From Alphaproteobacteria bacterium (GTDB lineage Bacteria > Pseudomonadota > Alphaproteobacteria > UBA8366 > Aestuariispiraceae): a stretch of DNA of 13,616 nt. Positions 1 through 7,768 of this stretch are shown in pieces (position 1 is the first letter of the stretch; the number at the start of each line of letters is the position of its first letter). The stretch is taken from NCBI GenBank assembly GCA_006844765.1, contig SPJV01000057.1, positions 1 through 13,616 on the forward strand, in the 5' to 3' direction. Position numbers and translations under genes: made by a program. The notes below the pieces were generated by a model. That model was not told where the DNA came from. It made no database searches and saw only the letters and a program-made list of their open reading frames with translations.

Positions 1-31
1 TAAGACTCGCATTCTCGAACAGTGTCAGCAT
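1..31 (-). CDS. Start of a gene leaving the left edge, possibly an amidohydrolase (partial)
   Basis: On the minus strand an ATG at 31-29 opens a frame reading MLTLFENASL before the window ends. A GAGGGG Shine-Dalgarno-like run lies about 11 bases upstream, a rather long spacing. The 'LFENA' opening is typical of metal-dependent amidohydrolases, which often begin with a phrase like LFENARVIDG. Only ten residues are visible, so the family is a guess from that phrase. The gene would follow argE on the same strand after about 80 bases in which I see no clear terminator. Confidence 0.35.
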   Translation of the reverse strand, partial: MLTLFENASL

Positions 32-111
32 TGCTATATTTTCCCCTCAAACTGCAAGCTATGGGCTAAATCTATTCCAACTTCTCTGTTGTTAGAAAGA
101 CCTGTTCTTCC

Positions 112-1305
112 TTACACGGCAAGCCTTTGAATAAGCTTGTCTATGAAAGTTTCACATACCGCTATTTGCGATAAGGCGATGAACTCATCGGGTTGATGGG
201 CTTGATCGATGGAGCCCGGCCCGCAGATAACTGTTGAAAAGCCGGCTCTTTGAAACTGCCCCGCTTCTGCGCCATAGGAGACCGCATAGGTATCGTTGCG
301 ACCCGTGATCGCCCGCGCGAGCGCTTCCGCTTCTCCATCGATTTCCGGACGCAATGCGGGGACATCGCAGAGCTGCGTCGTTTCAATACGGCAGTGTTGG
401 GCGATGGCCGGCTTCTCCTGCCGAATGGCGCGGATTAGACGGGTGGCTTCCGCTTCAAATCGCAAACGCACGCCATAGGGATCATCCTCCGGAATATTCC
501 GGATATCCCATTGGAAGCGGCATTGACGAGAGATGATGTTCATCGCCGTGCCCCCCTGAACTGTCCCGACATGGATCGTCGAATAAGGCGGGTCGAAGCG
601 GCTATCCTCCGGCGCCGTTAGTGCCAACCGTCCCATCTCGTCTTCTAACCATGAAATCAACCGGGCTCCCAACATGACGGCGCTGATGCCGCGATTCATT
701 TGGCTGGAATGCGCCTCGTAGCCGGTTACTTCCGTGGTGAAGGCGGTGACACCCTTATGGGCGGTCACGACTTTCATATCTGTCGGTTCACCGACCAAGA
801 CGGCTCTGGGCGACGGCAGATGTTCGGCCATTTCTGAAATCATCGACGGCGCGCCCAGGCAGCCAATTTCTTCGTCATAGGATAGGGCAAAAAGGATCGG
901 ATGTTTCAGGCCTGCGGCCACCATCTGCGGCACCTTGGACAAAGCAATCGCAGAGAAGCTCTTCATATCTGCCGTGCCCCGGCCATAGAGGCGCCCATCG
1001 CGCTCCTCAACGGTGAATGGATCGCTCGACCAGGGTTGATCATCCACCGGAACAACGTCCGTATGCCCTGAAAGGACGACACCGCCGGGCGTGTCCGGAC
1101 CAATCGCCGCATACAGATTGGCTTTTGTCCCATCGGTATTGGGCACACGCTGCGTGCGGGCGCCCCAGGCTTTCAGATAGTCTTCGACAAAATCAATCAG
1201 CGGCAGGTTCGAATTGCGCGAGACCGTATCAAATGCACAGAGCCGCGCGATCATATCCCGCGCGTTGATATTCGGTCCGGCCGGTTCCTGTGTGGCTTTG
1301 GGCAA
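112..1305 (-). CDS. argE: Acetylornithine deacetylase (M20 metallopeptidase), ArgE type
   Basis: This 397-residue cytoplasmic M20-family zinc hydrolase is expected to remove the acetyl group from N-acetylornithine to give ornithine in arginine synthesis. The N-terminal signature MIARLCAFDTVSRNSNL (from residue 18) is typical of ArgE. Metal and catalytic residues are in place: SGHTDVVP (H81, D83), GRGTADMKS (D113), DEEIGC (E145/E146), GEPT (E173) and a late histidine in DQAHQPDEF (H370). The dimerisation (lid) domain lies between about residues 185 and 300. The frame opens with TTG at 1305, five codons after an in-frame stop, with a weak AGG in front. The ATG at 1254 (residue 18) is an alternative start but would shorten the usual N-terminus. 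It lies 45 bases after cheZ and could be co-transcribed with it. Many alphaproteobacteria make ornithine through ArgJ, so the true substrate could be another acylated amino acid or dipeptide. Confidence 0.88.
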   Translation of the reverse strand: MPKATQEPAGPNINARDMIARLCAFDTVSRNSNLPLIDFVEDYLKAWGARTQRVPNTDGTKANLYAAIGPDTPGGVVLSGHTDVVPVDDQPWSSDPFTVEERDGRLYGRGTADMKSFSAIALSKVPQMVAAGLKHPILFALSYDEEIGCLGAPSMISEMAEHLPSPRAVLVGEPTDMKVVTAHKGVTAFTTEVTGYEAHSSQMNRGISAVMLGARLISWLEDEMGRLALTAPEDSRFDPPYSTIHVGTVQGGTAMNIISRQCRFQWDIRNIPEDDPYGVRLRFEAEATRLIRAIRQEKPAIAQHCRIETTQLCDVPALRPEIDGEAEALARAITGRNDTYAVSYGAEAGQFQRAGFSTVICGPGSIDQAHQPDEFIALSQIAVCETFIDKLIQRLAV

Positions 1306-1350
1306 GGGGCACCTATCTTACCGAGACGCACAAGGACCGGGTCGAATGAC

Positions 1351-2136
1351 TTAGTCGAACAGGGCGTCGATATCCGTTTGGGAGATACTTTGCCCCGGCA
1401 TCGCCGGCCCGTCCAGGATTTCACCTTCAGGAAGCTGAGTCGTTTCTTCAAGATCGATTTGCTGGAAGCCGGATTCACCACCCCAGATTTCCATCATCTT
1501 CGAAATGCGCTGATCGATGAATTCCATCGTGTTCACGACTTTGGTGATGCGTTGGCCGGTGATGTCCTGGAAATTACAATGCTCGAAGATCGTGGTGACC
1601 TGCTCGTTCAGCGGATCAGCCAAATTCTGGCCGCCGGCACCGCTCAGGGAAATCAACTGTCCGCAGATTTCTTCAATCGATTCGACGGCGCCGATGATGC
1701 CGTCCGTCGCCGTTTCAGTATCCTCAACAACCGCCCGCAGAGCCTCCCCTGCTGTCAGAAGTTTATCATTGTCACGATCCGATTTGCGAAGGGAGATGAT
1801 TTCCCGTTTCGTCTCTTCAATCGCATTCTGAAGATCTTGAAGATCCAAACGCAACCGTTCGGCTTCTGCTACCTGCGCCTTGAAGGTTTCGGGATCGACG
1901 CCGGCGGGTGGCGGCGGATCCTTGCGTGCCAGGGTAAACATCTCGCTGCGCAGGCTCTCGATAGCGCCAAGAAGATCCTGGTGGTGAGTTTCCCCCCCTT
2001 CCTTCAAGTCTTCCAGCTTGTCCGTAATGTCATGTGACAGTGGATTTGCAGGGGCATCAACTTGCAGAGAAAGTCCCGATGTTGGTTTTTTTATCGTTTT
2101 TTCGACCTTAAAGGCCTTTTTGCGGGCGTTCGGCAT
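1351..2136 (-). CDS. cheZ: Chemotaxis protein phosphatase CheZ
   Basis: A 261-residue helical cytoplasmic protein. CheZ dephosphorylates CheY-P and so ends the flagellar motor-switching signal. The phosphatase motif NFQDITGQR gives D191 and Q195, matching the Asp and catalytic Gln of the QDxTGQ motif in E. coli CheZ. Around it lie the long helices expected of the CheZ four-helix bundle (about 85-210), followed by a flexible acidic linker and a C-terminal CheY-binding peptide, ISQTDIDALFD (251-261). The N-terminus is basic and lysine-rich. The ATG at 2136 has a good upstream GAGAGGA. No other chemotaxis gene is visible, so this is a stand-alone cheZ with its own 98-base upstream region containing a possible CtrA box. 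Translation could continue into argE after a short gap. The family assignment is firm from the active-site motif. Confidence 0.9.
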   Translation of the reverse strand: MPNARKKAFKVEKTIKKPTSGLSLQVDAPANPLSHDITDKLEDLKEGGETHHQDLLGAIESLRSEMFTLARKDPPPPAGVDPETFKAQVAEAERLRLDLQDLQNAIEETKREIISLRKSDRDNDKLLTAGEALRAVVEDTETATDGIIGAVESIEEICGQLISLSGAGGQNLADPLNEQVTTIFEHCNFQDITGQRITKVVNTMEFIDQRISKMMEIWGGESGFQQIDLEETTQLPEGEILDGPAMPGQSISQTDIDALFD

Positions 2137-2190
2137 TCTGTCCTCTCGTCCAATTGTTGTTGTTGGATCTCGTTTTATACGGACAAACGT

Positions 2191-2207
2191 ATAAGAAAAC
2201 CTTAACC
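2191..2207 (+). promoter_or_regulatory. Possible CtrA-binding box upstream of cheZ
   Basis: The plus strand reads ATAA-GAAAACC-TTAACC, which differs by one base from the alphaproteobacterial CtrA consensus TTAA-N7-TTAA(C). It ends about 55 bases upstream of the cheZ ATG. On the minus strand a TATAAA (2174-2179) follows 11 bases after the box and could be a -10 element. CtrA commonly controls motility and chemotaxis genes in this class. The motif is short and AT-rich, so chance is a real alternative. Confidence 0.3.
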
Positions 2208-2234
2208 GTTGTGCAGAAGGTTACAAGTATTTCC

Positions 2235-4130
2235 TTACTCCGACACCGCGCCAACCAGACGATCTGCCTCGGCGGCGAGGGCTTTTTTCTCTGGCGCATC
2301 ATCCGGCAAATCTGCGAGCACCCGGTCAAAAAGCGTTCGCGCGCGCGCTTTGTCCTGCTGCCTGACGGCATCAATCCCCAGGAACCATAGGGCTTCGATA
2401 TTGTCCGGGTTCATCGCGGCGACACGCTTCATTAGCGCGATGGTTTCCGGCGTCTGTGCATTCCCTGCCATCGCGCGGCGCAGACGCGCCTGATCAATCA
2501 GGATTGTCTCCAGTTCAGGGTGGCTCGTGCGTTCGGCCGCGCCTGCAGCCCCCACAAGGGCTGCAAGGGCATCGTCGTCCCGGCGCAGGACATCATAGGA
2601 TCGCGCCAACTGCATCCAGCCTTCCACATCATCCGGGGTTTCTGTCGCCAGACGCTCCGACAGTTGGGCGACCATGCCTTCGACCATGGTTTGGCGATCT
2701 TCTGGTGACATCTCCTGGGCGGCGGTGACGTCCTCCTGTGTTGGACCTGGTGGGGCCTCAGCCGCTGCCTGATCAGGTGCTGTAGTGCCGGAATCCGCGG
2801 ATTGAGCCGGAGGCGCGGAGGGCATGGCCGGCATCACGAAGCCGTCGGGCAGAGTGAGATCAAACTCCGCTGCCGTTTCTGCCAACATCCGCTTCGGCAC
2901 AGGCGCGCCATCAAAAAGCTGCAGGGCTGTATTCAATGCTTCCTGCGCTTTTCCCGGTTCTTTCAGGACCATGCGCGACCGGATCAGGCGCATCCAACCC
3001 TGAAAGTCCATTGGGTTTTCTTGAAGCCGTTCCGCCAAACCATCGACCATGCCCTGGATCATATCCTGGCGATCTTCCGGAGCCATGGACTCGGCTTCCG
3101 CGACTTGCTCTGCGGTTGGGCCCGGTGCGGCGTCGCCGGTCAAGTTCTCAAGCGTCGGGGGCAGGGCAGGCGGGCCTGATGCGACATCCGGCAAGCGTCC
3201 GGCGATGTCGATGCCAAGCTCGCTGGCCAGTCCCTCGGCCCGCGCCCGCAAGGCCGGCAGCCAAGGGGCATCGGCGGGAGATTCATTCGTTAGCGCGATG
3301 AAGGCTTCCAAGGCGCCCTTCGGGTCACCGGCCTGCATTTTTGCTTCCGCCAGGTAAAACCGCGCGCGCGGATCGACCGGACTGGCCGCGACCACTTCCG
3401 AAAAAATTCGCTGGGCGCGGTCCGTGACCTCGCCCCCGGCCCACAAGACCAAGGCTTCGCCATAGGCGCTTTTGACGGACATGTCCTCTGGCGCCATTGC
3501 CATCGCCTGTTCGAAGGCTTTCGCAGCACCGGCATAGGCTTGGCGCATCAACTCAGTCCGACCAAGGAAAAGCCAATCGTCGACAGTGCCCTCGCCGCTT
3601 TCAAGACGTTTACGGAGTTTGGCAGCGGCTGCATCCAGGCTGCGGTCCACGCCTTGCCCATTGGCGCCCGGTTGGCCGCCGGCATGCGGATCACCCGGAT
3701 CACCCTGGCTGCGGCTTTGTGCGAGAGCGAGCTCGGCAGCGCGTCCGGCAAGCGGATTGTCGGGGGTGCCGGGCATACCGGTTGTGTAATAGACACCGAA
3801 TGCTGTGCCCGCGACCAGGATGGCGGCTACCCCACCGGTCACAGCGCCGGACGCGTGCCAACCGCGCCGCTGTCCCTTTTGCCGCCGATCATCTGCAGCG
3901 ATCAACCGACGTCCGATTTCGACTCTCGCGGCGTCCGCTTCTTCCGGGCTCAGCCGACCGTTCTCCCGATCCCGATCCAGCTCTTCCAACTGGCTCTTAT
4001 AGACGGCGATATCGTGATCGACGGCGTCCGGCGCGCCTTCATCCTCAGGCTCCGGTTTTTGACTTAACGGGCGCAGCAACAAGGCCAGGGCGCCAACGGT
4101 TAGGACAAGGGCGACAACCCAGAAAATCAT
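2235..4130 (-). CDS. ccmI: Cytochrome c maturation protein CcmI (TPR apocytochrome chaperone), enlarged
   Basis: A 631-residue inner-membrane protein that binds the C-terminus of apocytochrome c and hands it to the CcmF/CcmH heme ligase. The N-terminus is typical: a membrane segment (about 3-20), then YKSQLEELDRDRENG and EADAARVEIGRRLIAAD (44-80), then a second membrane segment (about 95-115). The rest is periplasmic. TPR-like repeats occupy 165-285 and 560-620. Between them a GPT...PEDRQxMxxGMV...GWM module occurs twice (337-401 and 462-526), each time followed by Pro/Ala-rich linkers. CcmI proteins I know of are usually nearer 350-450 residues, so the duplication accounts for much of the extra length. 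The start ATG overlaps the ccmH stop as ATGA (4127-4130) with AAGGA upstream, which implies translational coupling. It is the last gene of the ccm operon. Confidence 0.9.
   Translation of the reverse strand: MIFWVVALVLTVGALALLLRPLSQKPEPEDEGAPDAVDHDIAVYKSQLEELDRDRENGRLSPEEADAARVEIGRRLIAADDRRQKGQRRGWHASGAVTGGVAAILVAGTAFGVYYTTGMPGTPDNPLAGRAAELALAQSRSQGDPGDPHAGGQPGANGQGVDRSLDAAAAKLRKRLESGEGTVDDWLFLGRTELMRQAYAGAAKAFEQAMAMAPEDMSVKSAYGEALVLWAGGEVTDRAQRIFSEVVAASPVDPRARFYLAEAKMQAGDPKGALEAFIALTNESPADAPWLPALRARAEGLASELGIDIAGRLPDVASGPPALPPTLENLTGDAAPGPTAEQVAEAESMAPEDRQDMIQGMVDGLAERLQENPMDFQGWMRLIRSRMVLKEPGKAQEALNTALQLFDGAPVPKRMLAETAAEFDLTLPDGFVMPAMPSAPPAQSADSGTTAPDQAAAEAPPGPTQEDVTAAQEMSPEDRQTMVEGMVAQLSERLATETPDDVEGWMQLARSYDVLRRDDDALAALVGAAGAAERTSHPELETILIDQARLRRAMAGNAQTPETIALMKRVAAMNPDNIEALWFLGIDAVRQQDKARARTLFDRVLADLPDDAPEKKALAAEADRLVGAVSE
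2553..3122 (-). repeat. Internal duplication in ccmI (two copies of a TPR-like module)
   Basis: Copy 1 (2928-3122, residues 337-401) and copy 2 (2553-2747, residues 462-526) both run GPT..E.V, then PEDRQ.M..GMV..L.ERL, then GWM.L.RS..VL. Roughly half of the residues are identical by eye, with one single-residue gap. The block between and before them is Pro/Ala-rich linker. Copy 1 resembles, more weakly, the earlier segment at residues 165-213, so three related units may be present. Confidence 0.8.
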
Positions 4131-4639
4131 GACTGGTCCTTCCCGTTTCGAGGGGAAATCAAGGATGAAAGCCGTGCTTCTTCCTCGGCGCTTAAGGTTG
4201 GGCCGGCGGCAGCGGTTTTGCGGCCCAGACCCCTGAACCAGAAGAACACGGCAATGCTGCCCAGCAGCACTAGAATTGCCGGCGCACCCCAGAGCAACAG
4301 TGTGCCGGCGCGCATCGGTGGGTTCAGCAGTACATACTCGCCATAGCGGGCGACCAGGTAATCCTGAACCTGATCATTCGTATCGCCTTCATTCAGACGC
4401 TCCCGGATCAGAATGCGAAGATCGCGGGCAAGATCCGCATCACTATCGTCAATCGACTGATTCTGGCAGACCAGGCAGCGGATGTCTTTGGAGATAACCC
4501 GGGCCCGGGCTTCCATCGCCGGATCGGCCAGCATCTCATCGGGCAGAACAGCCCCGGATGGACTTGGCGCCAACGCAATCAGGAGCGCAAAGCCAGCGCA
4601 TAAGATGGCGGAGGACAGGCGCGACATAAGGCTGGGCAT
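4127..4639 (-). CDS. ccmH: Cytochrome c maturation thiol-oxidoreductase CcmH
   Basis: A 170-residue periplasmic protein with a C-terminal membrane anchor. CcmH reduces or holds apocytochrome CxxCH thiols, working with CcmG, and forms part of the CcmF-H-I heme ligase. A signal segment covers residues 1-30 (hydrophobic core, then SPSGA). The family signature IRCLVCQNQSIDDSDADLA carries the redox pair C55/C58. It is followed by the expected three-helix region LARDLRILIRERLNEG ... VARYGEYVLLNPP and a membrane helix at about 112-136. The short length is that of the CcmH/CycL form, not the E. coli CcmH-CcmI fusion. Its ATG shares a base with the ccmG stop (TGATG at 4641-4637) and has AAGGGAGA upstream. 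The 3' end overlaps ccmI by four bases. Confidence 0.95.
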   Translation of the reverse strand: MPSLMSRLSSAILCAGFALLIALAPSPSGAVLPDEMLADPAMEARARVISKDIRCLVCQNQSIDDSDADLARDLRILIRERLNEGDTNDQVQDYLVARYGEYVLLNPPMRAGTLLLWGAPAILVLLGSIAVFFWFRGLGRKTAAAGPTLSAEEEARLSSLISPRNGKDQS

Positions 4640-5196
4640 CAGCCTTCTCCCTTCAAGGCGCGGATGCGGGGCAGCAATTCCCGTTCGATCAAATCGGGAT
4701 AGAGCGGACCGACATGTTTAAAGACGATCTCCCCTCGGCCATTGACCAGATAGGTTTCCGGGTAGCCATAGACACCCCAATCGAGCACCGCCTTTCCTTG
4801 CGGATCGAAGCCGATCTTCGCATAGGGGTCGCCCAGATCCCGCAGCCAATCCAGCGCTGCCTGTCGGTTATCCTTGGCATTCAGGCCATAGACTTCGATG
4901 CTTTCCTGCTTTGCAAGGGCAGTGACAAAGGGATGCTCCGCCCGGCAGGGACCGCACCAAGATGCGAAGACATTGACCAGGACAGGCGCCTTTTCCGCAT
5001 CAGGGGAACCGAAATCCGCGCGGCCAAAGCCGGGTTTGTCGTCCTTCAGCGGTGGCAATTCCGTCTCCGGCACCGGATTTCCGATCAAGGCTGACGGGAT
5101 AATCCGGGGGTCACGGCCATAAAGCAGCTGCCAGGCGAAATACCCGGCGACAATGATGAACAGGCCGAGCGGCAAGAGGAAAAGAATGCGCTTCAT
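4639..5196 (-). CDS. ccmG: Thioredoxin-like protein CcmG (DsbE)
   Basis: A 185-residue membrane-tethered periplasmic thioredoxin. It passes electrons from the CcdA/DsbD route to CcmH and apocytochrome c. An uncleaved signal anchor covers residues 5-25. The thioredoxin active site FASWCGPCRAEHP gives C81 and C84. The cis-proline loop reads GVYGYPETYLV (P146), where the GVYGxPET context is diagnostic for CcmG over other thioredoxins. The glutamate of AEHP fits the acidic active-site environment of the family. It starts 14 bases after the ccmF stop, with AAGGG as a modest ribosome site, and ends overlapping ccmH by one base. Confidence 0.95.
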   Translation of the reverse strand: MKRILFLLPLGLFIIVAGYFAWQLLYGRDPRIIPSALIGNPVPETELPPLKDDKPGFGRADFGSPDAEKAPVLVNVFASWCGPCRAEHPFVTALAKQESIEVYGLNAKDNRQAALDWLRDLGDPYAKIGFDPQGKAVLDWGVYGYPETYLVNGRGEIVFKHVGPLYPDLIERELLPRIRALKGEG

Positions 5197-5210
5197 GGGA
5201 TTTCTCGCCC

Positions 5211-7211
5211 TTATTCAGCCGGTGCCGGTGCCGATGTCGCAGACGCGGTCCCGCTTCGGACCGGGGCCCCGATCCGCAAGCGCCGGTCGGACAGCGATAA
5301 TAGGCCGCCCAGGACCATCAGAGCCGATCCGATCCAAAGCCAGGGAGCCAATGGCTTTACATAGAGCCGGATTGTATAGCCGCCGGATCCATCACTATCG
5401 CCGATGACCGCATAGAGATCGCGCATCATGCTTGAGCCAATCCCGGCCTCTGTCGTCTCCTGTCCGCTTGCGACATAGACCCGGCGCTCTGCCGTCAGGA
5501 CCTGTCCGCCGCCGACAGTTCCTTCCTCCCGCACCGTGAAAGTGCCGCGCTGAGCACCATAGTTTGGCCCCCGCGCTTCGGTGACGTCTTCCAGGGTAAA
5601 GGCATAGCCGCCCAGCGTTACGGTTTCGCCGGGCCGCGTCTTGGTTATGAGCTCAGCGGTCAACAAGGTGGTGCCTGTTGCACCGGCAACGACAATGGCG
5701 ACGCCGACATGGGCGGCGGTCATGCCCCAGCTTGCCCGGCTCAGCTTAAACAGGCGCCCAAAGGCATCACCTGCGGATACGCGGCTGGTCGGTTTGGCGC
5801 GGCGCCAAAGTTCGGTTGCAGCAGCGCCGACAAGCCAGGCGGCAACTGCAAAGCCGATCAAGGCGTAGCCGAGCTCACCCAGTATGGCGACTGCGGTTAC
5901 AGCGGTAACAGCGACCGCGCCGACAAAGGCAGCCGTCAAAATTCTGAGGGCCTGGGGCAAGTCTCCGCGCTTCCAAGGCATCAAGGGACCGACCCCAAGC
6001 GCAATCAGCAACGGTATCATGATGGGGACGAAGGTTGCGTTGAAATAGGGTGGTCCGACGGAAATTTTATCGCCGGTCACAACTTCCAGGAACAACGGGT
6101 AAAGCGTGCCCAGAAAAACAGTCCCAGCCGCAGCGGCCAGCAACAGGTTGTTGAGCACCAACGCGCCTTCCCGGCTGATCGGACGGAAGAGCCCGCCGGC
6201 GGTCAGGGTCGGTGCCCGCCAGGCATAGAGTGCGAGTGACCCCCCGATTGAGATTGCCAGGAGCAGCAAGATAAAAATCCCGCGATCCGGATCGGATGCA
6301 AAGGCATGAACCGAGGTCAGGACGCCGGAGCGGACCAGGAAGGTGCCGATCAAGCTCAGCGAGAACGCCATGATCGCCAACAGGATCGTCCAGGTCTTCA
6401 GTGTATCCCGCTTCTCAACAACGATGGCTGAATGCAGCAGGGCGGTTGCCAACAGCCAGGGCATGAAGCTCGCATTTTCGACCGGGTCCCAGTACCAGAA
6501 TCCGCCCCAACCCAGCTCGTAATAGGCCCACCAGGACCCAAGTGCGATCCCGGCGGTCAGGAAGGACCAAGCCAGCAAGGTCCAGGGCCGCACCCAGCGC
6601 GCCCAGGCAGCATCAACCTTGCCTTCGATCAAGGCGGCAACAGCGAAGGAGAAGACAACCGACAGCCCGACATAGCCGATGTAGAGCATCGGCGGATGGA
6701 AGGCCAAACCCGGGTCTTGCAGCAGCGGGTTGAGATCTCGGCCTTCCAACGGCGCGGGTATCATCCGCTCAAACGGGTTGGAGGTCAGGAGCGTGAAAAG
6801 CAGGAAACCGACCGCGATCATTGCCTGGACGGAAAGTGTGCGGGCTTTCAAGCCCGGCGGCAGCTTCCGTCCAAAGACCGCGACCAGCGCACCGAAAAGG
6901 GCCAGCACGGTCACCCAAAGCAACAGCGAGCCTTCATGGTTCCCCCAAACGCCGGAGACTTTATAGAGCAGCGGCTTCAGCGAATGAGAATTCTCAACCA
7001 CATTGCGGACGGAGAAATCTGAGGTCACATAGGCATTGGTCAGCGCCACAAAGGCCACCAGCAGACAGGCGAGTTGACCGATTGCCGCCGGCTCGGCCAG
7101 TTTCATCCATCGCGGTTCCCCGCGCGCGGCGCCGGCCATGGGCAGGATGGCTTGAAACAGCGCCAGTCCCAGCGCCAAAGTCATCGCGAAATGACCGATT
7201 TCGGCTATCAT
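5211..7211 (-). CDS. ccmF: Heme lyase subunit CcmF
   Basis: A 666-residue polytopic membrane protein and the core of the heme ligation complex that joins heme from holo-CcmE to apocytochrome c. The tryptophan-rich WWD signature lies at about 226-252 (GWGGFWYWDPVENASFMPW). Four histidines match the conserved heme-ligand set of the family: H172 (FHPP), H260 (LLHS), H302 (SVHAF) and H501 (AAHVGVA). The periplasmic loop at about 515-610 (TLEDVTEARGPNY..., ERRVYVASGQETTEAGI) precedes the last membrane helix. The C-terminus ends in a short Ala/Ser/Pro tail. Length is normal. The start overlaps the ccmE stop by four bases (7208-7211). Confidence 0.96.
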   Translation of the reverse strand: MIAEIGHFAMTLALGLALFQAILPMAGAARGEPRWMKLAEPAAIGQLACLLVAFVALTNAYVTSDFSVRNVVENSHSLKPLLYKVSGVWGNHEGSLLLWVTVLALFGALVAVFGRKLPPGLKARTLSVQAMIAVGFLLFTLLTSNPFERMIPAPLEGRDLNPLLQDPGLAFHPPMLYIGYVGLSVVFSFAVAALIEGKVDAAWARWVRPWTLLAWSFLTAGIALGSWWAYYELGWGGFWYWDPVENASFMPWLLATALLHSAIVVEKRDTLKTWTILLAIMAFSLSLIGTFLVRSGVLTSVHAFASDPDRGIFILLLLAISIGGSLALYAWRAPTLTAGGLFRPISREGALVLNNLLLAAAAGTVFLGTLYPLFLEVVTGDKISVGPPYFNATFVPIMIPLLIALGVGPLMPWKRGDLPQALRILTAAFVGAVAVTAVTAVAILGELGYALIGFAVAAWLVGAAATELWRRAKPTSRVSAGDAFGRLFKLSRASWGMTAAHVGVAIVVAGATGTTLLTAELITKTRPGETVTLGGYAFTLEDVTEARGPNYGAQRGTFTVREEGTVGGGQVLTAERRVYVASGQETTEAGIGSSMMRDLYAVIGDSDGSGGYTIRLYVKPLAPWLWIGSALMVLGGLLSLSDRRLRIGAPVRSGTASATSAPAPAE

Positions 7212-7768
7212 TGGGTATCCCCCGTGCTTTGATCCGCCCCATAGCCCGCATTGCTGTCAGAGCCGTTTTCAGAACCGCTTTTTGGGCCGCTTTCCGGACC
7301 ATCTTCTCCGTGCCGCCAGGTGCCGGCGCGTTTCATCGCTTCTACCGCTTCGGTGGGCATGTAGGTTTCGTCGTGTTTGGCCAGGACCTCATCGGCAATG
7401 AAGATCTTTTGGGCATTCAATTCACCCAGTGCCACAATGCCCTGCCCTTCCCGGAACAGATCCGGCAAGAGCCCCCGGAACTGTACGGTGACGTCTTCTG
7501 CCTGGTCGGTCACGATGAATTGGTGGGTGGCGCCGTCTTCGATCTGGGTCACGCTGCCATCTTTCACCAACCCGCCAAGCCGGAAGGTAACCCCTTCGCC
7601 GACATCACCGGCGACAACACCGGTCGGGCCATGGAAGAAGGCGATATTTTCTTCAAGCGCTGTCAGGGTCAAAACGACCGCAGCGCCCAGTGCCAGAACG
7701 CCGCCGATCACCAGCTGCATTCGAACGCGCTTGCGACGTCGTGCGGGGCTCATGCCAATTGCGCTCAT
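7208..7768 (-). CDS. ccmE: Periplasmic heme chaperone CcmE
   Basis: The 186-residue protein that covalently carries heme between CcmC and CcmF. A short basic N-terminus (ARRRKRVRM) leads into one membrane helix (about 18-38). A beta-barrel OB-fold domain then ends with the heme site VLAKHDETYMP, with H132 as the heme-attaching histidine and Y136 as the axial tyrosine. I chose the ATG at 7768 because it gives the standard N-terminus and overlaps the ccmD stop as ATGA. The frame is open further upstream to 7903, but that adds 45 residues read out of frame through ccmD. The C-terminal tail (155-186) is hydrophilic and carries a small tetrapeptide repeat. Confidence 0.95.
   Translation of the reverse strand: MSAIGMSPARRRKRVRMQLVIGGVLALGAAVVLTLTALEENIAFFHGPTGVVAGDVGEGVTFRLGGLVKDGSVTQIEDGATHQFIVTDQAEDVTVQFRGLLPDLFREGQGIVALGELNAQKIFIADEVLAKHDETYMPTEAVEAMKRAGTWRHGEDGPESGPKSGSENGSDSNAGYGADQSTGDTQ
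7259..7306 (-). repeat. Four degenerate 12-bp tandem repeats in the ccmE tail
   Basis: Four consecutive 12-bp units (7295-7306, 7283-7294, 7271-7282, 7259-7270 in coding order) encode EDGP, ESGP, KSGS and ENGS. The consensus is (E/K)-x-G-(P/S), residues 155-170 of CcmE, just after the heme-binding domain. All units share a purine-rich start followed by GG. This looks like an expanded linker in the periplasmic tail. Confidence 0.65.

Noticed and set aside
1378..2037. Long plus-strand open frame (219 codons) opposite cheZ
   Set aside because: It lies antisense to a clear CheZ with an intact active-site motif, has no ribosome site, and its composition mirrors the opposite strand.
2199..2224. 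AACCTT...AAGGTT inverted repeat after ccmI, considered as a ccm operon terminator
   Set aside because: Only six base pairs with a loop of about 13 bases and a broken T-run on the minus strand; too weak to call.
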